Source of the DNA: Luteirhabdus pelagi
GTDB taxonomy: Bacteria; Bacteroidota; Bacteroidia; Flavobacteriales; Flavobacteriaceae
DNA: 64,000 nucleotides
Direction of reading: 5' to 3'
Assembly (NCBI RefSeq): GCF_016827595.1
Contig: NZ_JAECMS010000005.1
Location: 11,277 to 75,276, forward strand
In this document: positions 1 through 9,086 of the stretch, in pieces
Layout: every line of letters begins with the position of its first letter
Numbering within the stretch: position 1 is the stretch's first letter
The notes under the pieces: generated by a model
What the model saw: the letters and a program-made list of their open reading frames with translations, nothing else
Told to the model about the DNA's origin: nothing
The model's database searches: none
Made by a program: the position numbers and the translations under genes

Positions 1-1317
1 GTCGTACCGTCGATGGTCATCTCTCCGGTCCCGTTCCAGTAGGCTCCACCCTCAGCGGATGCCGTGTTTCCACTTGCCGTTCCGCCGGTGATCATGGAGT
101 CGCCCTCACCTGTTATGTGAAGTCCGCCACCGTTTCCTGGGGCCGAGGCCGTGCTGTTGCCCATCATGTCCACGTTCGTAAGCGTCAGCATATTGCCGGC
201 AACCGAGTTGTCCTCGATCGCACCACCGGCGCGCATGGAACTATTACCGTTAAGCTCGGTATCCATTACCGTCAGGCTTCCCTCGTCGTTAAGGATCCCA
301 CCTCCAGAACCTGCAGCTCCATCAGCTATGTTGTTCGTGATCGTCGCGTTCATCACCGTGAGCGTTCCGCCCGCGTTGAACACACCGCCACCGCCTTGGT
401 TGGCGTCGGCACCACTCGCAGTGTTGCCGTCGATGGTCGTACCGTCGATGGTCATCTCTCCGGTCCCGTTCCAGTAGGCTCCACCCTCAGCGGATGCCGT
501 GTTTCCACTTGCCGTTCCGCCGGTGATCATGGAGTCGCCCTCACCCGTAATGTGAAGTCCGCCACCGTTTCCTGGGGCAGAGGCCGTGCTGTTGCCCATC
601 ATGTCCACGTTTGTAAGCGTCAACATGTTACCGGCAACCGAGTTGTCCTCGATCGCACCACCGGCGCGCATGGAACTGTTTCCGTTTAATTCCGAATCCA
701 TTACCGTCAGGCTTCCCTCGTCGTTCAGGATCCCACCTCCGGAACCTGCAGCTCCGTCGGCTATGTTGTTCGTGATCGTCGCGTTCATGACCGTGAGCGT
801 TCCGCCCGCGTTGAATACACCGCCACCACCTTGGTTAGCGTCGGCGCCACTGGCCGTGTTACCGTCTATGGTCGTTCCGTCGATGGTCATCTCGCCAGAG
901 CCATTCCATAGTCCACCACCTTCAGCAGCAGCTATATTATTGTTTACCGATCCGTTTGTAATTGTTGCTACTCCAGGACCTGTAATATGAAGTCCACCAC
1001 CATTACCTGGTGCGTTTCCTACTTCATTGTCATTTAATGTTACGTTGAAAAGGGTAACATCTCCTGCTGTAGTCGTTGTAGAATTATCTTCAATTCCTCC
1101 TCCAGCACGATTGGCCGTGTTATTTGATATAACAGTATTGTTCACTGTTACAGAACCACCATCTACATTAAGAATTCCACCACCAGAACCAGCAGCTCCA
1201 TCGGCAAAATTATTCGTAATTACAGAAAAGTTCTGTACCATCAAGGTACCACCATTGTTGAAGATACCGCCACCACCTTGAGTAGCATCGTCTCCACTAG
1301 CGGTATTATTATCGATT
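1..1317 (-). repeat. Tandem 435-bp coding repeats in the beta-helix gene
   Basis: Unit boundaries marked by the same phrase (GTCGTNCCGTCGATGGTCAT on the plus strand) fall at 1, 436 and 871, giving a 435-bp (145-codon) period. Units 1-435 and 436-870 are about 94% identical (about 27 differences by hand count, mostly synonymous). Unit 871-1317 (447 bp) matches in protein but is strongly diverged in DNA. Further units with periods near 444-447 bp continue upstream to about 2300 with growing divergence. Confidence 0.85.
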
Positions 1318-3053
1318 GTTGTTCCATCTACTGTCATCATGCTTCCAGCTTGGTTCCAAAGACCTCCACCTTCAGCAGCAGCATCGTTTAAATTTACCGT
1401 ACCTCCGAATATGGAAACTGTTGCGCTTCCACTTACGTGAAGTCCACCACCATTCCCTGGATTTGCTGTACCAGCATTGCCATTTACATCATTTGAATTT
1501 AAGGATGTATTAGAAGTTGAAAGGGTTCCGTCGATGATTTCGATTCCTCCTCCAGCACGATTAGCTGAATTATTATCGATACTTCCACCAATAATGGCTA
1601 CATCTCCTGCGGTAGATAAGATACCACCACCAGATCCAGATGTACCAGTAGCCGTGTTACTTTGAACGGTCGAATTATTAACACCGACGTTTCCACCGTT
1701 GTTGAAGATTCCTCCACCACCATTATCAGCGTCGCTACCAGCTGCAGTATTCAAGTTTACCATAGCATCGGTAACTGTCATTGTAGCACCCACTTGGTTC
1801 CATAGTCCGCCACCTTCAGATGCAGCTTGATTTGCGGAAACCTGTCCGCCATTAATAATGATGGTAGCAGCGCCAGAGACATGCATACCGCCTCCATTTC
1901 CTGGATTTGGCGTTCCGGCTGTGCCGTTTACATCATTTATACTAAGTGCAGACATTGTTAAGGTAACCGAACCATCGATTACTTCAATTCCTCCTCCTGC
2001 TCTATTCGCACTGTTTTGGGAAATAACGGCATCCGTAATTGTGATACTTCCATCAGTACTAAAAATTCCACCTCCAGAACCAGAAGCCCCAGTTGCTAGA
2101 TTGTTGGAAATATTTGTTCCTGCTAAAATATCAAGTGTACCACCATTGTTGAAAACACCACCACCACCGTCATCGGCAGCCGCTCCTTGTGCTTCATTAT
2201 TGCTTATCGTACCACCATTTATTGTCATAACTCCAGTTCCATTCCAAACACCACCACCTTCTAGAGCAGCAATATTAGTATTGAAATTAGACCCAGAAAT
2301 ATTGGAATCTGCAGAACCTGTAATATGAAGGGCCCCTCCATTACCCGGAGGACCAACTGCAGAATTATCCATAAAATTAGAATCGGTAATTGTTAAAAGG
2401 TCAGGCGAATTTGTTTCAATAGCCCCACCTGCTCTATTTGCAGTATTGTTTGTGAAGGTTGAATTAATCACTGTCAATGTACCAGAAATATCTTGTCCGA
2501 TAGCACCACCACTACTACTCCCAGAAGCAATAGCAGAATTATTTGTAAAGGTCGTTCCCATAACAGTAGTATTACTGTCGCGAGACCCTAGGGCTCCACC
2601 ACCGCCAGCACCGCCGGTAGCGTTATTTAGGAATTCACAATCGATTATCATAGCATTGGTAACGGTATCAATTCCCAATGCACCACCATCTACTGCACCA
2701 TTGGCATTTTGAAAGGTGATTCCTTCAATGGTAAGATCAGTAAAACTATCGGCTCCGATTAAACGAGCTGTTCCATTTCCACTACCATCTATGACAGTTG
2801 CACCCATACCTGTACCGGTTATGGCAAGGTCATCGTTAATTACTATCTGACCAGAGGTCAGTGCAATTGTATAATCGGCATCAAATGTAATTGTGTTAGG
2901 CCCAGCCGTGGCATCAGCATCTTGTACAGCTTGCCGTAATGAGCCTGGTCCAGAATCGTTGTTGTTTGTAACGACAAATTGCCCAAAAGACAGGGTTGTC
3001 ATTAACATGAAAGACATCGCAATAAGGATGTTCAGGGTAATTCTCTTCTTCAT
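1..3053 (-). CDS. Giant secreted parallel beta-helix repeat protein (N-terminal part; cut by window edge)
   Basis: A single open frame runs from an ATG at 3053 to the window edge: 1017 codons in which I found no stop on a codon-by-codon check. It begins with a signal peptide (MKKR..., hydrophobic core, SFGQ near residue 25). Next comes an N-terminal motif seen in extracellular beta-helix proteins (NNNDSGPGSLRQAVQDAD, about residues 29-46). The rest is Gly/Asn/Thr-rich, with recurring phrases such as GGGxxN, NNTA, ITNN and GGGLxxxG in ~145-residue blocks, typical of right-handed parallel beta-helix cell-surface proteins. No enzymatic residues are recognisable. A T9SS sorting domain is expected at the unseen C-terminus (inference). 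The role is probably adhesion or surface structure. The edge-proximal repeats are clearly more GC-rich than the rest. Confidence 0.85.
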   Translation of the reverse strand, partial: MKKRITLNILIAMSFMLMTTLSFGQFVVTNNNDSGPGSLRQAVQDADATAGPNTITFDADYTIALTSGQIVINDDLAITGTGMGATVIDGSGNGTARLIGADSFTDLTIEGITFQNANGAVDGGALGIDTVTNAMIIDCEFLNNATGGAGGGGALGSRDSNTTVMGTTFTNNSAIASGSSSGGAIGQDISGTLTVINSTFTNNTANRAGGAIETNSPDLLTITDSNFMDNSAVGPPGNGGALHITGSADSNISGSNFNTNIAALEGGGVWNGTGVMTINGGTISNNEAQGAAADDGGGGVFNNGGTLDILAGTNISNNLATGASGSGGGIFSTDGSITITDAVISQNSANRAGGGIEVIDGSVTLTMSALSINDVNGTAGTPNPGNGGGMHVSGAATIIINGGQVSANQAASEGGGLWNQVGATMTVTDAMVNLNTAAGSDADNGGGGIFNNGGNVGVNNSTVQSNTATGTSGSGGGILSTAGDVAIIGGSIDNNSANRAGGGIEIIDGTLSTSNTSLNSNDVNGNAGTANPGNGGGLHVSGSATVSIFGGTVNLNDAAAEGGGLWNQAGSMMTVDGTTIDNNTASGDDATQGGGGIFNNGGTLMVQNFSVITNNFADGAAGSGGGILNVDGGSVTVNNTVISNNTANRAGGGIEDNSTTTTAGDVTLFNVTLNDNEVGNAPGNGGGLHITGPGVATITNGSVNNNIAAAEGGGLWNGSGEMTIDGTTIDGNTASGADANQGGGGVFNAGGTLTVMNATITNNIADGAAGSGGGILNDEGSLTVMDSELNGNSSMRAGGAIEDNSVAGNMLTLTNVDMMGNSTASAPGNGGGLHITGEGDSMITGGTASGNTASAEGGAYWNGTGEMTIDGTTIDGNTASGADANQGGGGVFNAGGTLTVMNATITNNIADGAAGSGGGILNDEGSLTVMDTELNGNSSMRAGGAIEDNSVAGNMLTLTNVDMMGNSTASAPGNGGGLHITGEGDSMITGGTASGNTASAEGGAYWNGTGEMTIDGT

Positions 3054-3256
3054 AGTATGTTGTTTGATTATTACTTCGGCTCGTAAGGTGGGGATCAATC
3101 TTAAGCCGCTTCATGTAAACATACGTGAAGAAGTAAAAAGTGGTTTGCTAAAGAAATGTTAATGTTTGACAATCAATTAATAAGCTTTTGCCAAAAGCTA
3201 TAAAAGACGTTAAATTAATAGTTTAAACCCTATATAACGTTGTGAAGAAGTTCACG

Positions 3257-4204
3257 TTATTTGTTAAGGTATTCCGAAATATTGGTCTCAATTCGATTTT
3301 CAATATTGCTCAAATCTGCTTTATGAAACGTTTCGCCCGTGATATTTTCATAAAGCTCAATATATCGGTCTGAAACGGTTTTGATATAAGCCTCCGACAT
3401 TTCAGGAACTTTTTGCCCTTCCAATCCTTGGAAACCATTTGAAATAAGCCATTGTCGCACGAACTCCTTGGAAAGCTGTTTTTGAGGTTCCCCTTTTAGC
3501 TGTCGTTCGTCATACCCTTCGGCATAAAAATAGCGCGAAGAATCCGGAGTATGGATTTCATCGATTAAGACAATTGTGCCCTCTTTTGTTTTTCCGAACT
3601 CATATTTAGTATCGACCAATATAAGGCCACGTTTAGCAGCGATTTCTGTACCACGTTGAAAAAGTTTTCGGGTGTAGTCCTCCAATACCGCGTAATCTTC
3701 CTCGGAAACGATTCCGCGCTTTAGAATATTTTCTTTTGAAATATCCTCATCATGATCGCCTTTTTCAGCTTTTGTTGCTGGGGTAATAATTGGTTCAGGA
3801 AACTTATCGTTTTCCTTCATGCCATCCGGCATCTTCACCCCACATAACATTCGTTTACCCGCTTTGTATTCACGCGCTGCATGACCGCTTAGATAGCCGC
3901 GAATCACCATTTCCACTTTAAAAGGTTCACAAGTATTTCCAATAGCCACATTCGGATCTGGCGTTGCGATTAACCAATTTGGGACCAAATCTTCGGTATC
4001 ACGCATCATCTTGGTTGCAATCTGATTTAGGATTTGACCTTTATAAGGGATTCCCTTAGGCATCACCACATCGAACGCACTCAACCGATCGGTCGCTACC
4101 ATTACCATAATATCGTTCTCTAATGTATATACTTCCCGAACTTTTCCACGATATACATGTTTTTGACCTGGAAAGTGAAAATCGGTATGGGTGAGGGTAT
4201 TCAT
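3257..4204 (-). CDS. purC: Phosphoribosylaminoimidazole-succinocarboxamide synthase
   Basis: SAICAR synthetase joins aspartate to CAIR using ATP in purine biosynthesis, in the cytoplasm. The 315-residue length fits the longer PurC form found in Bacteroidota. Visible family features are [11 protein letters not shown] near residue 18 (nucleotide-binding start), [18 protein letters not shown] near 40, the [20 protein letters not shown] stretch near 100, and LVDTKYEFG followed by [12 protein letters not shown] around residues 196-226. The start has no rival nearby. phoH lies 39 bp upstream on the same strand, so the two may be cotranscribed. No distinct terminator was seen after the gene. Confidence 0.97.
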   Translation of the reverse strand: MNTLTHTDFHFPGQKHVYRGKVREVYTLENDIMVMVATDRLSAFDVVMPKGIPYKGQILNQIATKMMRDTEDLVPNWLIATPDPNVAIGNTCEPFKVEMVIRGYLSGHAAREYKAGKRMLCGVKMPDGMKENDKFPEPIITPATKAEKGDHDEDISKENILKRGIVSEEDYAVLEDYTRKLFQRGTEIAAKRGLILVDTKYEFGKTKEGTIVLIDEIHTPDSSRYFYAEGYDERQLKGEPQKQLSKEFVRQWLISNGFQGLEGQKVPEMSEAYIKTVSDRYIELYENITGETFHKADLSNIENRIETNISEYLNK

Positions 4205-4243
4205 GGTTTTATTCTTTAATCGGTGGTCGGTAGTCCATTGTGG

Positions 4244-5197
4244 TTAGTCTACGTTTTCGATTGATTTGTAGGCGGCGATAACCTTTTTCACCAAGCGATG
4301 ACGGATGACATCCTTATCGTCCAAATAGATCATTCCCACTCCTTTAATATCTTTCAACACTAACAACGCTTCCTTCAATCCTGAGATTACACGTCGTGGA
4401 AGGTCGATCTGACCTGGATCGCCCGTAATCATAAACTTGGCGTTCTTTCCCATACGGGTTAAGAACATCTTCATCTGGGCATGGGTCGTATTTTGAGCTT
4501 CATCTAAGATAACAAAAGCGTTGTCCAACGTTCTACCGCGCATAAATGCCATTGGGGCAATTTGAATGATTCCCTTTTCTATATGCGACTCCAGCTTTTC
4601 ATTGGGGATCATATCCCGCAGGGCATCGTAGAGTGGTTGCATGTACGGATCGAGTTTCTCCTTTAAATCGCCCGGAAGAAAACCGAGGTTCTCCCCTGCT
4701 TCCACTGCAGGTCGAGTTAGGATGATCCGTTTCACCTGCTTCTCTTTTAAGGCCTTTACCGCAAGGGCTACACCTGTATATGTTTTTCCGGTACCCGCTG
4801 GTCCGACGGCAAATACCATATCGTTTTTGCTCATTAGCTCTACCAGCTTACGCTGATTGGCGGTTTGTGCCTTTATTAAACGACCGCTAACGCCATGGAC
4901 CAATACATCGCCAGCGCTCACGGGCGTTTCATATTCTTCCCTACTGTTACTTTGTAACACGCGTTCGATAACATTTTCGTCGATTTTATTATACTTTCCG
5001 AAGTGATCCAACAACATCGTCAGTCGCTTGTCGAATTCCTCCAACACTTCTTCATCGCCATAGGCTTTCACCTTACTACCTCGGGCAACGATTTTGAGTT
5101 TTGGAAAATACTTTTTTAGCAGGTCGATGTTGGCATTCTGTAGACCGAAGAAATCGCGTGGGTTGATTTCGGTAAGTTCGATGATAAGTTCGTTCAA
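4244..5197 (-). CDS. phoH: PhoH-like family ATPase
   Basis: 317-residue PhoH-like P-loop protein. The C-terminal ATPase half holds a Walker A motif, GPAGTGKTYTG (about residues 136-146), and a Walker B motif, FVILDEAQN (about 229-237). MFLTRMGKNAKFMITGDPGQIDLP follows, the signature of this superfamily-1-helicase-like group. The N-terminal ~110 residues resemble the KH-like extension that suggests RNA binding. The family is linked to RNA metabolism and ribosome maturation (known mainly from the YbeZ branch); the substrate here is unknown. It is divergent from the SAM hydroxide adenosyltransferase gene, with a 109-bp shared upstream region. Confidence 0.93.
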   Translation of the reverse strand: MNELIIELTEINPRDFFGLQNANIDLLKKYFPKLKIVARGSKVKAYGDEEVLEEFDKRLTMLLDHFGKYNKIDENVIERVLQSNSREEYETPVSAGDVLVHGVSGRLIKAQTANQRKLVELMSKNDMVFAVGPAGTGKTYTGVALAVKALKEKQVKRIILTRPAVEAGENLGFLPGDLKEKLDPYMQPLYDALRDMIPNEKLESHIEKGIIQIAPMAFMRGRTLDNAFVILDEAQNTTHAQMKMFLTRMGKNAKFMITGDPGQIDLPRRVISGLKEALLVLKDIKGVGMIYLDDKDVIRHRLVKKVIAAYKSIENVD

Positions 5198-5262
5198 AAG
5201 CGGGAATATTTTAAATTTTGGATACTCTTGTAAATATAGTTTTTCCTGTTACAAAAGTACCT

Positions 5263-5270
5263 TATTTTTG
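5263..5270 (+). promoter_or_regulatory. TAnnTTTG-type -7 promoter box
   Basis: TATTTTTG is an exact match to the Bacteroidota -7 consensus TAnnTTTG, 36 bp before the ATG at 5307. Transcription would begin about 7 bp after the box. Confidence 0.5.
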
Positions 5271-5306
5271 TGGGAGTTGTTTTAACAAAATATCAACAAT
5301 CCATCT

Positions 5307-6137
5307 ATGCCCATTATAACCTTAACGACCGATTTTGGAGAAAAGGATCATTTCGCCGGAGCGGTTAAGGGAGCGATTTATAATGAATTGGAACAGGTTC
5401 GGATTGTCGATATTTCGCATTCGGTTTCCCCTTTCCATATTACCGAAGCCGCCTACATTATCCAAAATGCTTATCGCAGTTTTCCTAAAGGAACTGTTCA
5501 TATCGTCGGTATAGATGCCGAACTTACCCCAGAAAACAAACATATTGCGGTGTATTTGGATGGCCATTATTTTATATGTGCTAATAATGGGATCATTTCA
5601 ATGCTTACTTCAGAAATAAAACCGGAAAAAATTGTGGAAATTAATATCCATGATCGTATCGAAAGCAATTTTCCCGTATTGGATGTTTTCGTAAAAGTTG
5701 CCTGCCATATTGCGCGTGGAGGTACCTTGGAAGTAATCGGAAAATCGATGGAGGAGCTGAAGGAGATTACGGGAATTAGACCCGTAGTGAATAAGGAAGC
5801 CAATCAAATTATCGGTAATGTAATTTATATCGATAATTACGGAAATGTGGTCAGCAATATCACCAAAAGCTTGTTTGAAAAAATTGGAAAGATGCGCTCG
5901 TTTCAGATTGTGGCACGGCGGGCGAAGTTTTCAACCATCTACGCTAATTATAGCGATGCCATCAATTTTAATACCCCCAAGGAAAAACGTGAAGAAGATG
6001 GCAAGAAACTCGCCATTTGGAATTCGTCCAATTATTTGGAACTTGCGATTTACAAAAGCAATCCAACTACCGTAGGAAGCGCCTCTTCCCTATTCGGATT
6101 GGAATATCGAGATACCATAACCGTAAATTTTCAATAA
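5307..6137 (+). CDS. S-adenosyl-L-methionine hydroxide adenosyltransferase (DUF62 family)
   Basis: 276-residue member of the SAM hydroxide adenosyltransferase/fluorinase fold. These enzymes cleave SAM to adenosine and methionine using activated water. The N-terminus, ITLTTDFGEKDHFAGAVKGAI, contains the conserved TDFG...D...G..KG motif. VDISHSVSPFHITEAAYIIQNAYRSFPKGTVHIVGIDAEL follows, and a conserved N-rich turn (YIDNYGNVVSNI) lies near residue 172. Known family chlorinases and fluorinases differ by an extra loop and halide-site residues; this common housekeeping-type context argues for the hydroxide reaction. It is followed after 4 bp by a small monooxygenase-fold gene and is probably cotranscribed with it. 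The physiological role of the family is unclear. Confidence 0.9.
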   Translation: MPIITLTTDFGEKDHFAGAVKGAIYNELEQVRIVDISHSVSPFHITEAAYIIQNAYRSFPKGTVHIVGIDAELTPENKHIAVYLDGHYFICANNGIISMLTSEIKPEKIVEINIHDRIESNFPVLDVFVKVACHIARGGTLEVIGKSMEELKEITGIRPVVNKEANQIIGNVIYIDNYGNVVSNITKSLFEKIGKMRSFQIVARRAKFSTIYANYSDAINFNTPKEKREEDGKKLAIWNSSNYLELAIYKSNPTTVGSASSLFGLEYRDTITVNFQ

Positions 6138-6141
6138 AACT

Positions 6142-6438
6142 ATGTTCACCCGAATCGTAAAAATGGAATTTCAAGCTGAAGAAGTCACTTCTTTTTTGGA
6201 AAACTTCGAACAGGTGAAACATAAGATTCGTAGTTTCCCGGGCTGTAAGCATTTAAAATTGTTGCGCGATAAGGATGATCCCACAATCTTTTTCACCTAT
6301 AGTCGTTGGACTAGCGTAGACGATTTGGAGCACTATCGCTCGAGCGATTTGTTTCGGTCTGTTTGGGCGAATACAAAACCCAAGTTTCGGGTAAAGGCAC
6401 AGGCATGGAGCGTGGATGTGGTTCATGAAAGTGAGTAG
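6142..6438 (+). CDS. Antibiotic biosynthesis monooxygenase (ABM)-fold protein
   Basis: 98-residue protein with the dimeric alpha/beta barrel pattern of the ABM (PF03992-like) superfamily: MFTRIVKMEFQAEEV at the start, FLENFEQVKHKIRSFPGCKHLKLLRD in the middle, and FFTYSRWTSVDDLEHYRSSDLFRSVW in the second half. Relatives include quinol monooxygenases and heme-degrading or stress-related proteins, but no substrate can be assigned. It starts 4 bp after the SAM hydroxide adenosyltransferase stop, so it is almost certainly in the same transcript. Confidence 0.8.
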   Translation: MFTRIVKMEFQAEEVTSFLENFEQVKHKIRSFPGCKHLKLLRDKDDPTIFFTYSRWTSVDDLEHYRSSDLFRSVWANTKPKFRVKAQAWSVDVVHESE

Positions 6439-6470
6439 TGAGTAGTGAACGGTGAGCAGTGAGAAGAGAG
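6431..6470. repeat. Degenerate GTGAGTA heptamer tract
   Basis: Directly at the end of the preceding gene (the stop codon lies inside it) is a run of imperfect 7-base units: gtgagta, gtgagta, gtgaacg, gtgagca, gtgagaa. Gene-free, AT-rich sequence follows to 6557, with a second short GATTTGGA/GATTTGGA-like doublet near 6498-6519. Confidence 0.6.
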
Positions 6471-6557
6471 AAAATACAATAGATTAAATATTTTGTGATT
6501 TGGAGATTGAGATTTGGAATTTAAAAAAGCATTTTGCTTATAGCATAAAGCCTATAT

Positions 6558-7271
6558 ATGATAGCACTGATTAAGAAAGAAATTACCGCATTTTTTGCCA
6601 GTACCATCGGGTACTTGGTCATTGGTGTGTATTTGGTGCTGAACGGACTTTTTCTTTGGGTATTCGGAGGAAATTTCAACATCCTCGATAGCGGCTTTGC
6701 CGATCTGGCCCCCTACTTCGAATTAGCACCCTGGGTATTATTATTTCTTATCCCCGCGATTACGATGCGTGCCTTTAGCGAAGAATTACGGATGGGAACG
6801 CTCGAGCTACTTTTAACCAAGCCTATTTCCCTCAACAACATCGTCCTCGGAAAATACTTTGGAGCGGTACTATTGATAATCCTTGCCGTACTCCCTACCC
6901 TATTGTATATTTTCACTATTTCCGAACTCGGGAATCCTCCAGGAAATTGGGATGTTGGTAGCACTATCGGTTCCTTCATCGGTTTACTATTTTTGATATT
7001 GGCCTATTCCGCCATCGGGATTTTTTCATCAACCCTTTCGGAAAATCAGATCGTAGCTTTCATCATAGGTGTGATACTTTGCTTTTTGCTGTATTACGGT
7101 TTTGAGGGTCTGGCTTCTCTCGGAGGCGATTTCGCGATAGAAGAACTAGGTATGAAAGCGCATTTCGATAGTGTGGCCCGTGGCGTTTTGGATACGCGCG
7201 ATATCATATATTTTGTCAGCATTGCGGCATTGTTTCTGTTTTTTACCACGCTTAAACTTCGGAAAGGCTAA
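6558..7271 (+). CDS. gldF: Gliding motility ABC transporter permease GldF
   Basis: 237-residue integral membrane protein with six hydrophobic segments. It has the ABC-2 permease signature FLIPAITMRAFSEELRMGTLELLLTKPISL near residues 65-94. N-terminal MIALIKKEITAFFASTIGYLVIGVYLVLNGLFLW is characteristic of GldF. With GldA (ATPase, not in this window) and GldG it forms the GldAFG transporter associated with flavobacterial gliding. The transported substrate is unknown. The stop codon ends 1 bp before the gldG start, so the two are translated from one operon. Confidence 0.93.
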   Translation: MIALIKKEITAFFASTIGYLVIGVYLVLNGLFLWVFGGNFNILDSGFADLAPYFELAPWVLLFLIPAITMRAFSEELRMGTLELLLTKPISLNNIVLGKYFGAVLLIILAVLPTLLYIFTISELGNPPGNWDVGSTIGSFIGLLFLILAYSAIGIFSSTLSENQIVAFIIGVILCFLLYYGFEGLASLGGDFAIEELGMKAHFDSVARGVLDTRDIIYFVSIAALFLFFTTLKLRKG

Positions 7272-7272
7272 T

Positions 7273-8952
7273 ATGAAGAAAGGAATCCTCAAACATATCG
7301 CCTTAGCTATCGCCATATTTATAGGAGTCAATATTCTTTCGTCCTATATATATAAACGATTAGACTTAACCCAAGACAAGCGGTATACGCTAAGTGAAGA
7401 AGCCAAAGCCATAATCGACCAAGTAGATAATCCCATCGTACTCGATGTCTATCTTGAAGGTTCCTTCCCTCCAGAATTTCGTCGCTTGCAGGCTGAAACC
7501 GAACAGCTATTGGAAGAGTTTTCGGCCATCAACCCCAATATTCGATACGACTTCACCGATCCGATGGAGGTGGATAATTCGCAAGCGCTTTTACAGGAAT
7601 TTTCCCGACGGAATATGACCGGTGCTCAGATTCAGGTACGCGAAGGCGGCAAGGTTAGTACCGAAACCGTATTCCCTTGGGCACTGGCACAATATAACGG
7701 CCAGACCATAAAGATTCCATTACTCAAGAATCAATTGGGCGCTACTTCCGAAGAACGCGTTAATAGCAGTATCCAAAATCTGGAATATGCCTTTGCCGAT
7801 GGCTTCAAGAAATTAGTCACTCCAAAATCGAAGAAAATTGCCATTCTAAAAGGTAATGGAGAGCTTGGAGACGCGCAATTAGCGGACTTCCTAAAAACAA
7901 TAGGCGATTATTATCATATCGCACCGTTCACCTTAGATTCTGCTGAAGTTTCACCCAAACGAACCCTGGACCAGTTGAATACCTTCGATTTGATAATTGT
8001 CGCTCAACCAATGGAGCCGTTTTCAGATAATGAAAAACTCATATTGGATCAATATATCATGAACGGCGGCGCTTCACTTTGGCTTATCGATGCCACGCAA
8101 TTGCGACGCGATCCTGAAAGCGGAAATACCTTTGGATTTGGAATGGACTTGAACCTAAACGATTTCTTTTTTAAGTATGGGCTTAGAGTAAATCCGAATT
8201 TGGTAAAGGACATCTATTCGGCGCCGATTGTCTTAGCCAGTGGCGAAGACCGTGAAGCACAGTACAACCAGTATCCTTGGTTTTATTATCCCTTGAGCAG
8301 TAGTGGAAACAATCATCCTATCGTAACCAATATTGAAGCGGTGAAGTTTCAATATGCAAGCGGAATCGATATCCTGGAAAATGATATCGAAAAGACCGTT
8401 TTGCTATCTTCTTCGCCTATTTCACAAGAGGTTGGACTTCCAGCAGAAATCAATATGGACGTCGAGATTCCCAAGAACCTGAAAGTGGTGAATGAAGGTC
8501 CTGATATGAATGTGTTCAATGCTGGAGAGATTCCGCTTGCGGTGTTGCTGGAAGGGCAATTTACTTCTGTTTTTCAAAATCGTATCAAGCCGTTTTCACC
8601 TTCAACCCTAAAAGAAACATCTCCTTCAACAAAAATGGTCGTTGTAAGTGACGGCGATGTAATTGCGAACCAATTGGACCGTAACCGTCCGTTGGAATTA
8701 GGCTTCGACAAATGGACTGGTAACTTTTACGGCAACAAGGATTTTCTTCTGAATACGGTGAATTACTTGCTGGATGACAGCGGACTTATAAACATTCGCA
8801 GTAAGGAAATTGCCATACCATTTCTCGATCCACAAAAAACGGCGAATGAACGCGGCACCTGGCAACTCGTTAACATACTGCTGCCGTTGGTTTTACTCGG
8901 ACTGTTCGGAATTTTCTTTCATTTCTACAGAACCCGAAAATACGGTCGCTAA
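7273..8952 (+). CDS. gldG: Gliding motility-associated ABC transporter substrate-binding protein GldG
   Basis: The gene starts at ATG 7273, 1 bp after gldF; a longer in-frame reading from 7171 would overlap gldF by 100 bp and lacks the membrane start. The 559-residue product begins MKKGILKHIALAIAIFIGVNILSSYIYKRLDLTQDKRYTLS, a membrane anchor followed by a conserved GldG motif. It continues with a large extracytoplasmic ABC_transp_aux-like domain (VLDVYLEG, LEEFS, FDLIIVAQP..., WLIDAT). It ends with a transmembrane helix near residues 531-552 and a basic tail. It acts with GldF and GldA. Confidence 0.93.
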   Translation: MKKGILKHIALAIAIFIGVNILSSYIYKRLDLTQDKRYTLSEEAKAIIDQVDNPIVLDVYLEGSFPPEFRRLQAETEQLLEEFSAINPNIRYDFTDPMEVDNSQALLQEFSRRNMTGAQIQVREGGKVSTETVFPWALAQYNGQTIKIPLLKNQLGATSEERVNSSIQNLEYAFADGFKKLVTPKSKKIAILKGNGELGDAQLADFLKTIGDYYHIAPFTLDSAEVSPKRTLDQLNTFDLIIVAQPMEPFSDNEKLILDQYIMNGGASLWLIDATQLRRDPESGNTFGFGMDLNLNDFFFKYGLRVNPNLVKDIYSAPIVLASGEDREAQYNQYPWFYYPLSSSGNNHPIVTNIEAVKFQYASGIDILENDIEKTVLLSSSPISQEVGLPAEINMDVEIPKNLKVVNEGPDMNVFNAGEIPLAVLLEGQFTSVFQNRIKPFSPSTLKETSPSTKMVVVSDGDVIANQLDRNRPLELGFDKWTGNFYGNKDFLLNTVNYLLDDSGLINIRSKEIAIPFLDPQKTANERGTWQLVNILLPLVLLGLFGIFFHFYRTRKYGR

Positions 8953-8991
8953 CTGTTAATAAATTAGTTTTTACAAACGTCCCAATTCAAA

Positions 8992-8999
8992 TATCTTTG
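8992..8999 (+). promoter_or_regulatory. TAnnTTTG-type -7 promoter box for dnaN
   Basis: TATCTTTG matches the Bacteroidota -7 consensus exactly. It lies between gldG and dnaN, leaving an untranslated leader of about 80 bases before the dnaN ATG at 9087. Confidence 0.55.
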
Positions 9000-9086
9000 T
9001 GAATACTGCTAGGGCGCAGCCCGGCAACACGCAATTCAAAAAAAGCATAATTTTTCAATAGGCTATACGCCACGACAGCATAACTT

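Noticed and set aside
1-1317. Tandem repeats considered as a CRISPR array
   Set aside because: The period is 435 bp and entirely coding; there are no short repeats with unique spacers.
117-2712. Several plus-strand open frames across the first 2.7 kb
   Set aside because: They are antisense shadows of the repetitive minus-strand beta-helix gene; their Pro/Ser-rich repetitive proteins lack signals or known domains.
3236-3258. Inverted repeat near ATAACG...CGTTAT at the purC end considered as a terminator
   Set aside because: It overlaps the purC stop codon, has a bulge, and is not followed by a T run in the purC direction.
7171-7272. Longer gldG start
   Set aside because: It overlaps gldF by about 100 bp in another frame; the ATG at 7273 gives the standard GldG membrane start.
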